From assembly GCA_046533095.1 (NCBI GenBank), contig JAJQRA010000004.1:62001-126000 (forward strand): a stretch of 64,000 bases of DNA, given 5' to 3'. Made by a program: the position numbers and the translations under genes. This document shows, one piece after another, positions 42,137-50,905 of this stretch. The stretch's first letter is position 1; each line of letters begins with the position of its first letter. The DNA is from ZAX-1 sp046533095. Its GTDB lineage: Bacteria; Bacillota; Clostridia; Lachnospirales; Lachnospiraceae. The notes beneath the pieces are model-generated. The model was not told where the DNA came from, did not search any database, and saw only the letters and a list, made by a program, of their open reading frames with translations.

Positions 42137-42226
42137 CGTCTTTCCTCCCATATTTTCCCCATGCCTTAATGTGAATCAGTCCACCCGTATTTTTTTCTAT
42201 TCACCATCTTTCTTCCTATATCTTCC
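42101..42226. repeat. 67-bp-period duplication of the cobO start region
   Basis: Copies at 42101-42159 and 42168-42226 share AATGTGAATCAGTCCACCCG and the following T tract and TTTC block. The outer copy has CAC in place of CAT (start codon ATG changed to GTG) and a weakened Shine-Dalgarno. Confidence 0.88.
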
Positions 42227-42250
42227 TGTGGCTGTCAGGGTAACCTTATC

Positions 42251-43288
42251 TCATGTGCCTTTTATCACATGTAATACGTTAAGCAGCGCCTCATTCTCTT
42301 TTCGCCCTTTTACTGCAATCCGATACCAGCCTCCGGGCAAGCCTTCGTAGTTGCTGCAGTCTCTGATTAAGAATTCTCGTTCCAGGCAATCTGAATATAA
42401 AGTTCGCGGCCCTTGAAAAAAAATATAGTTTGCTTTTGAGCCAAGTATTGGATATCCTATTTTTGCTAATCCTTTTTGCAAAAATTCCTTTTCTGCCTTT
42501 AGCTCTTTTCTTGTATCTTTCAAAAACCCCTCTTCTTTTAGCGCTGCTATGCCTGCCATCTGAGCAGGGATGGATACATTCCAAGGTTGTGTAACCTGAC
42601 TCATTCTATGGGCAACCCCGGCATTGTTTGTTAAAACATAGCCAAGGCGCAGCCCTGCCATCGCATATATTTTTGTAAATGCCTTTAAAATGATTAAATG
42701 TTCAGAAGACTTTAGGTAATGTTTCATTGTATATTGTTCGGGGTTCTCTAAGAATGGATTGAAGCACTCGTCTACCACGAGCAACGTGTTGCATCTTTCA
42801 CATCGCCGTAGCACTTTTTCCAAAAATTCAGTTTCTGTCAAAACACCGGTTGGATTGTTTGGATTGCACAAAAAGATGATGTCTGTACTTTTTTGAATTT
42901 TTTCTAAAAAATCCTCCTGTAAAGCAAATCCTCGTTCCTCTTTCATACGATACTTTATCAATTCGCAGCCTACGCTTGATAATGCCTGCTGGTATTCGTA
43001 AAAGGTGGGTGCCATTAACAATGCCTGCACCGGTTTTATCGCAAGCGCAAGGGAAAATATTAGTTCTGACGCTCCATTTCCGCATATAACCTGTTGCGCG
43101 GGAATATGCTCTGACGCTCCGATGGAAAGCCGCAATTCTTCGCAATTGATGTCAGGATACTGATCAGATAAATCCACGCCTGCCTTGGCAGCCGCTTTAA
43201 CTGAATCCGGCGTACCTTTAAAATTTATATTTGCTGAAAAGTCTGTTACATTTTTGTTTAAATAGATATCTCCGCCGTGGATATGCAT
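42251..43288 (-). CDS. cobD: Threonine-phosphate decarboxylase (CobD)
   Basis: 345 residues. Fold-type I aminotransferase-like enzyme: FSANINFKGTP at the N-terminus, FLCNPNNPTG, VVDECFNPF, and the PLP lysine in LKAFTKIYAMAGLRLG. It makes (R)-1-amino-2-propanol phosphate for the nucleotide loop of B12. Histidinol-phosphate aminotransferase is related, but the N-terminal HGGDIYL motif and the cob neighbours point to CobD. Confidence 0.9.
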   Translation of the reverse strand: MHIHGGDIYLNKNVTDFSANINFKGTPDSVKAAAKAGVDLSDQYPDINCEELRLSIGASEHIPAQQVICGNGASELIFSLALAIKPVQALLMAPTFYEYQQALSSVGCELIKYRMKEERGFALQEDFLEKIQKSTDIIFLCNPNNPTGVLTETEFLEKVLRRCERCNTLLVVDECFNPFLENPEQYTMKHYLKSSEHLIILKAFTKIYAMAGLRLGYVLTNNAGVAHRMSQVTQPWNVSIPAQMAGIAALKEEGFLKDTRKELKAEKEFLQKGLAKIGYPILGSKANYIFFQGPRTLYSDCLEREFLIRDCSNYEGLPGGWYRIAVKGRKENEALLNVLHVIKGT

Positions 43289-43628
43289 GGTTCTTTATTT
43301 CCTTTTCGCAACTATTTCATCGTATCTCCTTCCTCATCACATTGGTGCACACAAGATGCAAAAAATACATCTTGCCACTCCAATGCAACGGGAGTTTGCC
43401 GCGCAGAACACCTCACGTTACTGGAAATACGAAATAGCTACTCCCTTTCTTTCATTTGAGTTAGGGTTGTGAGCAGACGCTGCTACTGGCTTTCATCATA
43501 GCAGAAGCCCTCACATTTTGGCCTTAAGATACGTTTTTCTATTACTTTACCTCGTCAGGCTTGTCAAATCAGGTGTATGCTTTCGCTTTACCTCGTCAGG
43601 CTTGTCAAATCAGGTGTATGCTTTCGCT
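43289..43628. other. Spacer with 41-bp repeats and possible leader structure
   Basis: About 340 bp between cbiB and cobD. It holds two and a half 41-bp repeats at 43546-43662 and hairpins AAGATG...CATCTT (about 43353-43373) and CTGCTA...TAGCAG (about 43473-43500). I looked for a cobalamin riboswitch core and did not find one. Confidence 0.5.
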
Positions 43629-43662
43629 TTACCTCGTCAGACTGGGCAAATTAGGTATATGC
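43546..43662. repeat. 41-bp tandem repeats overlapping the cbiB 3' end
   Basis: Units start at 43546, 43587 and 43628 (TTTACCTCGTCAGRCTKG...). The first two are near-identical; the third contains the cbiB stop and last codons and is more diverged. Confidence 0.9.
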
Positions 43663-44630
43663 ATCAGTTTTATCACAAAAAGTTTTATGGCAAACAATAT
43701 AAAAAATGCCAGTATGGCCGTCCCATATAATAGGTGATTTGCATTTACGATATCATCTTTTGAGACTTCTCGGACGAAATCGCCAATCGTAGGCTTGGTA
43801 TGTTTCTGCCCGAAATACCAAGCATCGCCTGCAAGCTTTATACCGAAAGCCCCTGCCATGACTGCCTCTGTATGGGCAGCATTCGGGCTTGCATGATTTG
43901 TTTTATCCCTACGATAAATACGCATGGCATTTTTTGCATCAAACCCCTGCAGGGCAGATGCCAAAATCATGATCCTCGCAGCAAATCTAGCCGGAATCCA
44001 ATTGACCACATCATCCGTTTTTGCCGCTGCCGTACCGAAATACCTGTATGTATCATTCTTATAGCCAACCATCGAATCCATTGTATTGATGGCTTTGTAG
44101 AAAAATCCAAGGGTCGGACCTCCAAGCATAAGGAACATTAAAGGGGCTATGCTGCCGTCAGAAGTGTTTTCTGCAATTGTTTCTACTGTGGCTTTTATAA
44201 TACCCGCTTCATTAAGGCGTTCTGTATCTCTCCCTACAATCATGGATAGTTTCCTTCTTGCCATCATAGGTCCTTCTTCTAATGCATGATATACTTCCAT
44301 ACTTTCTACCTTCAAAGATTTCGTTGCCATTATAGCATAGCACATAATCGCCTCAAGTACAAAGCCTACACGATCATTTATATTATAAAATATGAAAAGC
44401 AGCACCAAAGGAATCGCTGTCGATAGTCCACAAACCACAAGTACAAGCACGATTCCTCCCAGAAACTCTCCACTTGGGGATTTTGGGATCTTTCTTCTCA
44501 GCCATTTTTCCAACTTATCGATAAGCCACCCCATCCCCTTGACCGGATGCCACCACCCCTTTGGATCTCCAAGGATAAGATCCAATAGAAATCCGATCAT
44601 ACATGCACAAAGAGAATAGACTATATACAT
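43629..44630 (-). CDS. cbiB: Adenosylcobinamide-phosphate synthase (CbiB)
   Basis: 333 residues, integral membrane. The N-terminus LLDLILGDPKGWWHPVKGMG is the family signature; TIAENTSDGSIAPLMFLMLG and NWIPARFAARI follow in several membrane helices. It attaches the aminopropanol phosphate from the CobD product to the corrin ring. The start overlaps the upstream cobU-like gene by 10 bp. Confidence 0.94.
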   Translation of the reverse strand: MYIVYSLCACMIGFLLDLILGDPKGWWHPVKGMGWLIDKLEKWLRRKIPKSPSGEFLGGIVLVLVVCGLSTAIPLVLLFIFYNINDRVGFVLEAIMCYAIMATKSLKVESMEVYHALEEGPMMARRKLSMIVGRDTERLNEAGIIKATVETIAENTSDGSIAPLMFLMLGGPTLGFFYKAINTMDSMVGYKNDTYRYFGTAAAKTDDVVNWIPARFAARIMILASALQGFDAKNAMRIYRRDKTNHASPNAAHTEAVMAGAFGIKLAGDAWYFGQKHTKPTIGDFVREVSKDDIVNANHLLYGTAILAFFILFAIKLFVIKLMHIPNLPSLTR

Positions 44631-45085
44631 TGTTTTTCCTTTCGTTTTGTTTCCTCACTGATTTTCATTCCAATCCCACAAATAACGCGGTATACCGCTT
44701 CCGATTCCACTGCCAGCCTGCAGCAAAGGCGACCTGTCATTTCCCTGTATTTCCGATCAAATGCATCGATCGGAACGATTCCACACCCAAGTTCCGTCAC
44801 CGTCATGATAACCTGCGGATTGTGTTTTAGTAAAGATTCAATGAGCGGCCAAGGTTCTTTTTCTTGTTTCAGCAAATGCCGTATGTATAAATGAAATCGG
44901 GATATAATATCCGCCTCCATCAGTTGTGATAAATCGGCTTCTGCGCCATCTACAATTTTTGGTATTTTACTGCTTAAAGCTCTTTTATCATCTAAATCTT
45001 TCACGGCTTTCTGTTCCATCGCTGCATAAATTTTTTGTGCAAAGTCGAGTTTCCCTTGGTATGCCCCTCCGGTCACTAATATCAT
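44621..45085 (-). CDS. Second CobU-like nucleotide-binding protein
   Basis: 154 residues from ATG 45085 (GAGG upstream); the frame is open to 45142. It starts MILVTGGAYQGKLDFAQK, a P-loop-like GGAYQGK, and ends with the CobU-like ELGCGIVPIDAFDRKYREM and RLAVESEAVYRVICGI. It is shorter than the full CobU at 46228, so it may have only one of the two CobU activities or act as a partner. Common clostridial cob operons do carry such a second copy. Confidence 0.7.
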   Translation of the reverse strand: MILVTGGAYQGKLDFAQKIYAAMEQKAVKDLDDKRALSSKIPKIVDGAEADLSQLMEADIISRFHLYIRHLLKQEKEPWPLIESLLKHNPQVIMTVTELGCGIVPIDAFDRKYREMTGRLCCRLAVESEAVYRVICGIGMKISEETKRKEKQCI

Positions 45086-45142
45086 CGTCAACATCCTCAC
45101 CATTTTCGCTAATCTAATTTTATATACATAAGTATAGCACAA

Positions 45143-45386
45143 AATTATCTATCTTGACACAACTTCAGTTTCCATTTTAGAAATTTTCCATTTTCGCAAG
45201 AAGACCTCTCTAAGGGACTGTGGCGAAAAAAGACCAAGTCAGATGTCAAGGTTATTAAGAAACAGTCCCTAAGTGTTTCATGCGACTGGACTGGGTGCGC
45301 TCTTTGAAACGTAAATCTAAGGATGGAGCTACGAATGTTCCATCCCACCGCATTTGCCACTGCCACACGCTTGTACCAACAATCGC
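45143..45386. other. Spacer with 62-bp terminal-inverted-repeat element
   Basis: Contains the element at 45211-45272 and the hairpin GGATGGAGC...GTTCCATCC near 45315-45340. No gene. Confidence 0.5.
45211..45272. repeat. 62-bp element with terminal inverted repeats
   Basis: Ends TAAGGGACTGT / ACAGTCCCTAA frame an interior whose reverse complement, AACCTTGACATCTGACTTGG, recurs in the element at 60667-60797. It looks like a tiny non-autonomous or REP-type element. Confidence 0.8.
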
Positions 45387-46160
45387 TTAGGTTACCGTGG
45401 CCACAAAGACCGCTACAAATACAACAGCAACTAGCATACAAAGTTCGCAAATCTGTAGGAAAAATCCTGCTAAATCTCCGGTAACTCCCCCGAATTTTTT
45501 ATAGGACATCCATCTATAGTATAAAAAAGTCAACAGTGCCGCCACAATCGCCGCTGCTGCGTACATTGGCTGCATTAAAATCATAGCGATTGCACTGCCT
45601 GCCATTTGAATACACAGTATATGGCCTACCTGTTTTTTATCTGCCCTATCTGCAAATGTAGCGGCAAGCCCACTTGTTTTTGCACTGGTAAATGCAATCA
45701 CTGCATAGCCGCTAAGGGCACGGCTTAGAACAAAGCCCAAGCTGATTATGGGCAAAGCTTCCATGGGCAGTTCGCTTGCCGCACCAAAATAGGCAAGAAA
45801 ATAAACACAGCAGACAATAATGGCAAATGCCCCTGCATGGGAATCTTTTAATATCTCCAACCGGCGTTCTTTTGACTGAAAAGAGCTTAAAGCATCTGCT
45901 GTATCCAATAGGCCGTCCAAATGAATCCCCCCGGTAACAATCACAGGTATCAGGACAAGTACCGCTGTATATAATGTGCTTCCCATGGCAAGCCTTTTAC
46001 CAAAATATCCCCAAAGGAAAAACGCTATCGCAATCACTACCCCCACCAAGGGGAAAAAGCAAAGGCTATAGCGCATATTTTCCTTCGTCCATTCTACTTT
46101 TGGCATTGGAATTTTGGAATACATGGCAAAGGCAATGATACAAGATTGAATTCGTTTCAT
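45387..46160 (-). CDS. cobS: Adenosylcobinamide-GDP ribazoletransferase (CobS)
   Basis: 257 residues with about six membrane helices. The signature GGIHLDGLLDTADALSSF is the conserved Asp-rich active site, followed by LEILKDSHAGAFAI. It joins the activated lower ligand to adenosylcobinamide-GDP in the membrane. The N-terminus MKRIQSCIIAFAMYSKIP is typical. Confidence 0.94.
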   Translation of the reverse strand: MKRIQSCIIAFAMYSKIPMPKVEWTKENMRYSLCFFPLVGVVIAIAFFLWGYFGKRLAMGSTLYTAVLVLIPVIVTGGIHLDGLLDTADALSSFQSKERRLEILKDSHAGAFAIIVCCVYFLAYFGAASELPMEALPIISLGFVLSRALSGYAVIAFTSAKTSGLAATFADRADKKQVGHILCIQMAGSAIAMILMQPMYAAAAIVAALLTFLYYRWMSYKKFGGVTGDLAGFFLQICELCMLVAVVFVAVFVATVT

Positions 46161-46227
46161 TCGTCACCTCTTAGAATTTTCCTTATCGTTTATCAATTTT
46201 ATAGCACATCCATTGGAACTGTTCCCG

Positions 46228-46776
46228 CTATTTAAGTTGAATCGGTATTCCATGTACTACTTCTATCACATGATCTGCCAAGCGGGCCGCCTGCTCATTA
46301 ATTTCCGCCATATTTTTTAAATAGCGTGTAGTCGCTTCGTCATAGTCCATGCCGTCTTCAAATACATTATTCGTTACAATTACAACATGTTTTGCCATTT
46401 CTGCCAACTGCTTGATCCCCATCACGATTGTTTTGGCCACCTGCTTCTTCCTGCCACTTAAGCCATACATCTCATTCGCTGTTAAATTTGAAATACATTC
46501 CAGCAGAACCGTATCTGCTTCACCTAATTTTACTTCTTCTAAATGGGTATGGCATTCCAATGTATGAAAACACTTGCCTTTGCGCAGATTCCGATGCCTT
46601 TTTATACGCTCATCGCTTTCCGCATCGTAAGGTTCCATTGTAGCAATGTAAATAAGGTTTCTATTTGGCTTCGTGGTGTTTGCCTGATCGTTTTCATATT
46701 GACCCAACTGTACAGCATATTGTTCCGCATATTCTGATTTTCCGCTCCCACTTGCACCAATCACTAATACTGTCAT
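46228..46776 (-). CDS. cobU: Adenosylcobinamide kinase / GTP guanylyltransferase (CobU)
   Basis: 182 residues from ATG 46776, after GGAGATC. P-loop VIGASGSGKSEYAE, then IYIATMEPYDAE with downstream RIKRHR (the GMP-accepting histidine region), and VTNNVFEDGM. It phosphorylates adenosylcobinamide and transfers GMP to it. A second, shorter relative lies downstream in the same gene group. Confidence 0.94.
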   Translation of the reverse strand: MTVLVIGASGSGKSEYAEQYAVQLGQYENDQANTTKPNRNLIYIATMEPYDAESDERIKRHRNLRKGKCFHTLECHTHLEEVKLGEADTVLLECISNLTANEMYGLSGRKKQVAKTIVMGIKQLAEMAKHVVIVTNNVFEDGMDYDEATTRYLKNMAEINEQAARLADHVIEVVHGIPIQLK

Positions 46777-46794
46777 AAAGATCTCCATTTTTTC

Positions 46795-47925
46795 TTAATT
46801 AAATGGTTTATAGTTTTCTATCTTAATTTCTTCAAAGGTGCTCATTTTATTGTAAATATGTAATCCCATCTCCAGCAGCGGAAATAATGCCACCGCACCG
46901 GTTCCTTCCCCCAGACACATGTCGCAGATGAGGCAAGGGTCTTTCTTCATTTCTTCCAATAGAAGTATTCCTGCCGGTTCGCTTGATATATGGGATGCTA
47001 AGATGTAGTCGGAGGCTTGTGGACATATTCGGATCGCTATCAGTGCCGCCACTGCAGAAATAAAGCCGTCAATCACAACAGGGATTTTCTTTTCCGCCCC
47101 ACCTAAATAGACTCCAACCAGTCCTGCAATATCAAATCCACCTACTTTGGCTAAAACATCGATGGGATCTTTGGGATTGGGGCGTCGGTTTTGAATCGCA
47201 CTTTTTATGACATTCGTTTTTCGTATCAAGCCTTCACTAGAAAGCCCTGCTCCCCGCCCTGTTACACGCTCCACTTCCATATGCAGGAGGACAGCACAAA
47301 CCGCACTGCTCGTTGTTGTATTTCCAATGCCCATCTCGCCAGTTGCAATGATTTGATAGCCTGCATCCCCTAGCCGCCTTGCTACCTCAACCCCTGTCAC
47401 AATCGCCCTTAATGCCTCTTGCCTTGTCATCGCATCGTCTTTTACTATATTTTTCGTTCCATAGGCGATTTTCCTTTTTTCCACCCTTTTGGTGTCTACT
47501 GCCATCCCGATATCAATTGGAAAAATATCGGTTCTCGTATCCTTGCACATGAGCGCAACACAGGATTTTTCGTCCAAAAAATTTTCTGCAATAATTGCTG
47601 TCACTTCTTGCCCGGCTTGGGTCACACCCTCTTCTACAACACCATTGTCTGCACACATTACAACAAGTGCTTTCTTTGCTAAATCCACGCGTGCCGTCCT
47701 CTGCATTCCTGCAATTTGAATAATATTCGTTTCCAGCTTTCCTAGGCTTCCCAATGGCTTTGCTATCTGATCCCAATGGATCTTGCTTTCCTGCATTGCC
47801 ACTTGATCCAAAGGTTTTATACGATGTATTATGTCTGTAAGTTCTTTTTGCAAACTTAATTCCATCACTTTTGGATCATCTTTCATTCTTTGAAAAGCAG
47901 TTGTATTTGTAAGTTCTTTTTGCAA
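46795..47925 (-). CDS. cobT: Nicotinate-nucleotide-dimethylbenzimidazole phosphoribosyltransferase (CobT)
   Basis: 376 residues. Family motifs: KPLGSLGKLE, VVMCADNGVVEEGVTQ (active region), GEMGIGNTTTSSAV, GRGAGLSSEGL, EGTGAVALFPL. It builds alpha-ribazole phosphate for the lower ligand. The start is a TTG at 47925 after GGGGG. The first ~24 residues (MQKELTNTTAFQRMKDDPKV...) appear to be a gain: the DNA around the original start is duplicated 72 bp apart, in frame, giving QKELT twice. The first gene of the visible cob group. Confidence 0.93.
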   Translation of the reverse strand: MQKELTNTTAFQRMKDDPKVMELSLQKELTDIIHRIKPLDQVAMQESKIHWDQIAKPLGSLGKLETNIIQIAGMQRTARVDLAKKALVVMCADNGVVEEGVTQAGQEVTAIIAENFLDEKSCVALMCKDTRTDIFPIDIGMAVDTKRVEKRKIAYGTKNIVKDDAMTRQEALRAIVTGVEVARRLGDAGYQIIATGEMGIGNTTTSSAVCAVLLHMEVERVTGRGAGLSSEGLIRKTNVIKSAIQNRRPNPKDPIDVLAKVGGFDIAGLVGVYLGGAEKKIPVVIDGFISAVAALIAIRICPQASDYILASHISSEPAGILLLEEMKKDPCLICDMCLGEGTGAVALFPLLEMGLHIYNKMSTFEEIKIENYKPFN

Positions 47926-47935
47926 ATCAAATTCC
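47837..47935 (-). repeat. In-frame 72-bp-period duplication at the cobT start
   Basis: GTAAGTTCTTTTTGCAAA occurs at 47837 and 47909, with similar flanks (AATTCC after both). The distance of 72 bp is 24 codons, so the inner copy remains in frame. Confidence 0.85.
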
Positions 47936-48073
47936 CCCTTGTACTACGATTAAAATCCGGTACCATTTCATCTTGCAGTGATTTGTATGCGTACCTTCCA
48001 TCTTTGCGCTGGCTCTCACCGTTGTGCAATACGCGGCTCTTGCTATCCCTTGCGTTTTTCGGCCATTTTACAT
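47930..48073 (-). pseudogene. Remnant of a Tn916-type integrase N-terminus
   Basis: Downstream of AAAGGAG at about 48076-48082, an ATG (48066) starts MAEKRK, then after a single-base shift the frame reads DSKSRVLHNGESQRKDGRYA, which strongly resembles the arm-binding N-terminus of Tn916-family tyrosine integrases. It ends in unrelated residues next to the cobT start. No catalytic domain exists here. Confidence 0.75.
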
Positions 48074-48084
48074 GCCACTCCTTT

Positions 48085-48135
48085 CATGAAAATAGCCTTG
48101 GCACGATATCCTATATGATATCATAGCCAAGGTTA
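48085..48135. terminator. Hairpin upstream of the integrase remnant
   Basis: The arms CCTTGGCACGATATC and GATATCATAGCCAAGG form a 14-15 bp stem followed by TTAAATTT on the plus strand. It might be an old terminator or part of the mobile-element debris; no plus-strand gene ends here. Confidence 0.4.
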
Positions 48136-48240
48136 AATTTCTATCTGATTATAAAAATTATTATATTGCCGTTGTGTCGTTTCGGAATTCTTCGAACTTT
48201 ATAAGTCCCTTTGCTTGCTGTCTAGCGTCCTAGGTTTCAA

Positions 48241-48609
48241 TTATGATATTTTTCGTAGCTTTTCACCATGCTCTTTTACTACATTTTTTACAATATCCAT
48301 GTCGATTTGTAATGCTTCAATTTGCAATATTCCATTTTTATATCTATCATATGTAGACGTATAGTAGCTTTCAATGTTTTGCAGTCTTGTTAGAACATCG
48401 TTTTCAGTTTTAAATTCAATGCTCCTTACTCTATTAGCTACGTTGTCTATTTTCGTTTCCAAGCCGTCCATTCTGTTGTTCAACCTGTTTTCTGCGTTGT
48501 CTATTTTCGTTTCTAGGTTGTCCATCCTTCTATTTAGTCTTTCTTCTACCGGCTTTAACTTCTTGTCAAACAAACTGGACAAGGCAAGCAATAATTCATT
48601 GTCTGTCAT
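48241..48609 (-). CDS. Small coiled-coil protein
   Basis: 122 residues. Repeated stretches such as RLNRRMDNLETKIDNAENRL and NNRMDGLETKIDNVANRVRS make two copies of an 18-residue-like coiled-coil unit, so an oligomeric rod is likely. Similar short proteins with DNLETKIDN repeats occur in Firmicutes without known function. No membrane segment or signal. Confidence 0.65.
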   Translation of the reverse strand: MTDNELLLALSSLFDKKLKPVEERLNRRMDNLETKIDNAENRLNNRMDGLETKIDNVANRVRSIEFKTENDVLTRLQNIESYYTSTYDRYKNGILQIEALQIDMDIVKNVVKEHGEKLRKIS

Positions 48610-49056
48610 AATCTTTATACTCCCATCTCTTTATACCCCCATCTCTTTATGCCCCATCTCTTTATACCCTATCTCAACATTCATGATTTACATTATGTTC
48701 ATTGTATCATACTGATTGCCTTAAAGTCTATATTCGATTTTAAGTAATTGCACCAAAAGGAACGATAAGCTACGACTCGCAGCTCATTCCCGCGAAGTCA
48801 CTTTTGTACGTTTTTTGTATTGCGAAAATATATTCCACATTTGAACCACTGTCCATCCCAATCCTGTTCCCTATGAATCTTTCACTTTTTGCACTACAAA
48901 AATAATTTCCAACATTTGAAACCTTTTTATGCCCTGTATTGTCTAATGTATGTTAAGATGTAGCCAATATGCCGATGCCGCAAGGTACAGCGAAACCATT
49001 CCATTTAAAATAATTGATATGCGCATATCACCAAAACACACGAGAGGAGTGATACT
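48610..49056. other. Spacer with a repeat-family copy
   Basis: About 450 bp between divergent genes. It includes the repeat-family segment 48769-48812 (opposite orientation to 52501-52542) and CCCCATCTCTTTATA repeats near 48625-48670. The promoter of the sigma operon must be here but I could not pick it with confidence. Confidence 0.5.
48769..48812 (+). repeat. Dispersed repeat, TACGACTCGCAGCTCATTCC type
   Basis: The sequence CTACGACTCGCAGCTCATTC and following CGCGAAGTCAC matches the reverse complement of 52501-52542 at most positions. Confidence 0.7.
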
Positions 49057-49602
49057 TTGACAACCAACAGCAAATCCGCCCTGCACCTCATGCCTTTAGA
49101 CTATGCGATTTCAGATGATCAATTTGTAAATTTGCTTCATGGCTATGAAGCCACCCTATACCGCATGGCGTTCCTATACACACGTAATGAGCATGACGCG
49201 CTTGAAGCAGTATCGGAAACAGTTTATAAAGCTTACAAGGGCAAAAATTCACTGAAAACAGTTGACTACTTCCATACATGGATCACAAGGGTGCTCATCA
49301 ACACTTGCCTAAACCAAATAAAGGGCAGCAAGCTAACGCAGGGCGCAACGGAGGACTTTCTTGACAATGTTTGTGTACATTCAAAGTCCGACGAGGTTGA
49401 ATGGCAGATTTTGCTCACCGAAGCCATCAAAAACCTAAAGCCTGACTACAAAACCGTGATCCTGCTGCGGTTCTATCAGGAACTGAGTATAAAGGAAACG
49501 GCAAAAATCATGGGTAAAGGTGAAAATACCGTCAAGACATTAACGCGCCGAGCACTTCAGGAACTCAAAACAACAATAGGGGAGGACGTATTTTATGAAT
49601 AA
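49057..49602 (+). CDS. ECF-type RNA polymerase sigma factor
   Basis: 181 residues starting at TTG 49057, 6-7 nt after GAGAGGAGTG. Region 2 (YRMAFLYTRNEHDALEAVSE, then YFHTWITRVLINTCLNQIK) and region 4 (LKPDYKTVILLRFYQELSIKE and GKGENTVKTLTRRALQELK) are clear. It overlaps the next gene by 8 bp. An ECF sigma with a membrane partner usually responds to an envelope signal and often autoregulates. Confidence 0.93.
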   Translation: MTTNSKSALHLMPLDYAISDDQFVNLLHGYEATLYRMAFLYTRNEHDALEAVSETVYKAYKGKNSLKTVDYFHTWITRVLINTCLNQIKGSKLTQGATEDFLDNVCVHSKSDEVEWQILLTEAIKNLKPDYKTVILLRFYQELSIKETAKIMGKGENTVKTLTRRALQELKTTIGEDVFYE

Positions 49603-50803
49603 ATTTAATTTAAATAACATTGAACTTCCATCGGAACTTTCCGAAGTAGTGGATCGTGCCATAGATAAGGCATGTAAAAAGCAACGGGGTGCACGGCAAA
49701 TGCGTATCCTATTGCGCTACGGCACAACAGCCGCAGCTATTCTTACCGTAGCACTCTTGCTGTTTAACAGCTCGCAAGTCTTGGCATTTGTCGAGAACAT
49801 CTTCACTTCTTTTCAAGACAGCAACTTGCAAAACCCATCGCGTGATGCGATTGTAGAAAACGATTATGTAAAGGGCGTTGGCAGCACACCCGATACGGTT
49901 AGTGAAAGTGCCGGAACAGCATTAAAGCTTGACGGATATTATGCTGATAAAAATGAAATTGGATTTGATTTTACCCTAACAGGCAATGGTTTTCCTGACC
50001 AATATGATTTCGTTATGTTTGATCAGCTGGCACTTGAACTAATAGACGAATCTGGCGAATCCCGTATTTGGGAAGAAACATATGACCGCGAAACACAGGC
50101 TAGTACCCGTATATTCCCCGGAGGCCACTTCTATGAAGAGCCATATGAGTATGTAGAAGGCGATGGGCAAGATTTCAGTTTCCAGGCAGATATACAAAGA
50201 AGTGAGGATGGCACCTATAAGCTCATCGGACTCGTAAATTTTCAAAAACCTACTGCTCTGGGAACACAGATAAAACTGCACTTCGGCAACTTGACCTTTC
50301 TGGACACCGGCGACCTAGCAGATGATAATGCCGTTCCTGTCGTGACTACCATCGCAGGCGAATGGAACTTCACCCTAGATGTGGACGAAAGTTTTGCCGC
50401 TGCAAGTACACAGGCTTATGAACCCGCAAATCCAAAAGCGGCTTCCGAACAAGGCATCGATATCAAGCGCATCACGGTTTCCCCCTCCTTGTGCAGAATC
50501 GACCTGTCCATCGACTACACAAAAAACAGCCTCGCAAATCCTGACAATGTAAATGTAGTAAGCGAGCCGCAATCTGTGTCCAAGTTCAATGTTATGGACA
50601 CAGATATGGAGGCAACGGCAAATGGCAAAACCTACCATTTTCAAAGCAGTGACTATGGAGATACAAACGGTGATCGTACCGATTGCTATTTTGAACTCGA
50701 CAGCATGTATTTTGATGATGTAAGCAGCATGACTCTACGCTTGCAAAGCTATGGATTTGATGGAGACGTAATTGAAATTCCTGTAAATCGTGTGGAAAAC
50801 TGA
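49595..50803 (+). CDS. DUF4179-type anti-sigma-like membrane protein
   Basis: 402 residues. A short cytoplasmic N-terminus (ELPSELSEVVDRAIDKACKK) is followed by one membrane helix (about 46-66, TTAAAILTVALLLFNSS) and a large extracellular beta-rich domain starting KLDGYYADKNEIGFDFTL, which is the DUF4179 pattern. Its position directly after, and overlapping, the sigma gene supports a role as the cognate anti-sigma or regulatory partner. Confidence 0.85.
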   Translation: MNKFNLNNIELPSELSEVVDRAIDKACKKQRGARQMRILLRYGTTAAAILTVALLLFNSSQVLAFVENIFTSFQDSNLQNPSRDAIVENDYVKGVGSTPDTVSESAGTALKLDGYYADKNEIGFDFTLTGNGFPDQYDFVMFDQLALELIDESGESRIWEETYDRETQASTRIFPGGHFYEEPYEYVEGDGQDFSFQADIQRSEDGTYKLIGLVNFQKPTALGTQIKLHFGNLTFLDTGDLADDNAVPVVTTIAGEWNFTLDVDESFAAASTQAYEPANPKAASEQGIDIKRITVSPSLCRIDLSIDYTKNSLANPDNVNVVSEPQSVSKFNVMDTDMEATANGKTYHFQSSDYGDTNGDRTDCYFELDSMYFDDVSSMTLRLQSYGFDGDVIEIPVNRVEN

Positions 50804-50815
50804 TCGCACTGTATC

Positions 50816-50855
50816 CTACAAAAAAGATTCCTGTTCGCAGGAATCTTTTTTGTAG
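50816..50855 (+). terminator. Strong terminator of the sigma operon
   Basis: CTACAAAAAAGATTCCTG and CAGGAATCTTTTTTGTAG form a perfect 18-bp stem around TTCG, with the T tract inside the 3' arm. Confidence 0.9.
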
Positions 50856-50905
50856 AAATGTATAGGATAAAGACAAAATACGTTCTTACAAATTAGACGT
50901 TGGTC

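Noticed and set aside
43289..43540. Cobalamin riboswitch before cobD
   Set aside because: Neither the B12-box-like core nor the GCCACTG element was found on the minus strand.
47926..48240. Cobalamin riboswitch before cobT
   Set aside because: The spacer is explained by an integrase remnant and a hairpin; no B12 box seen.
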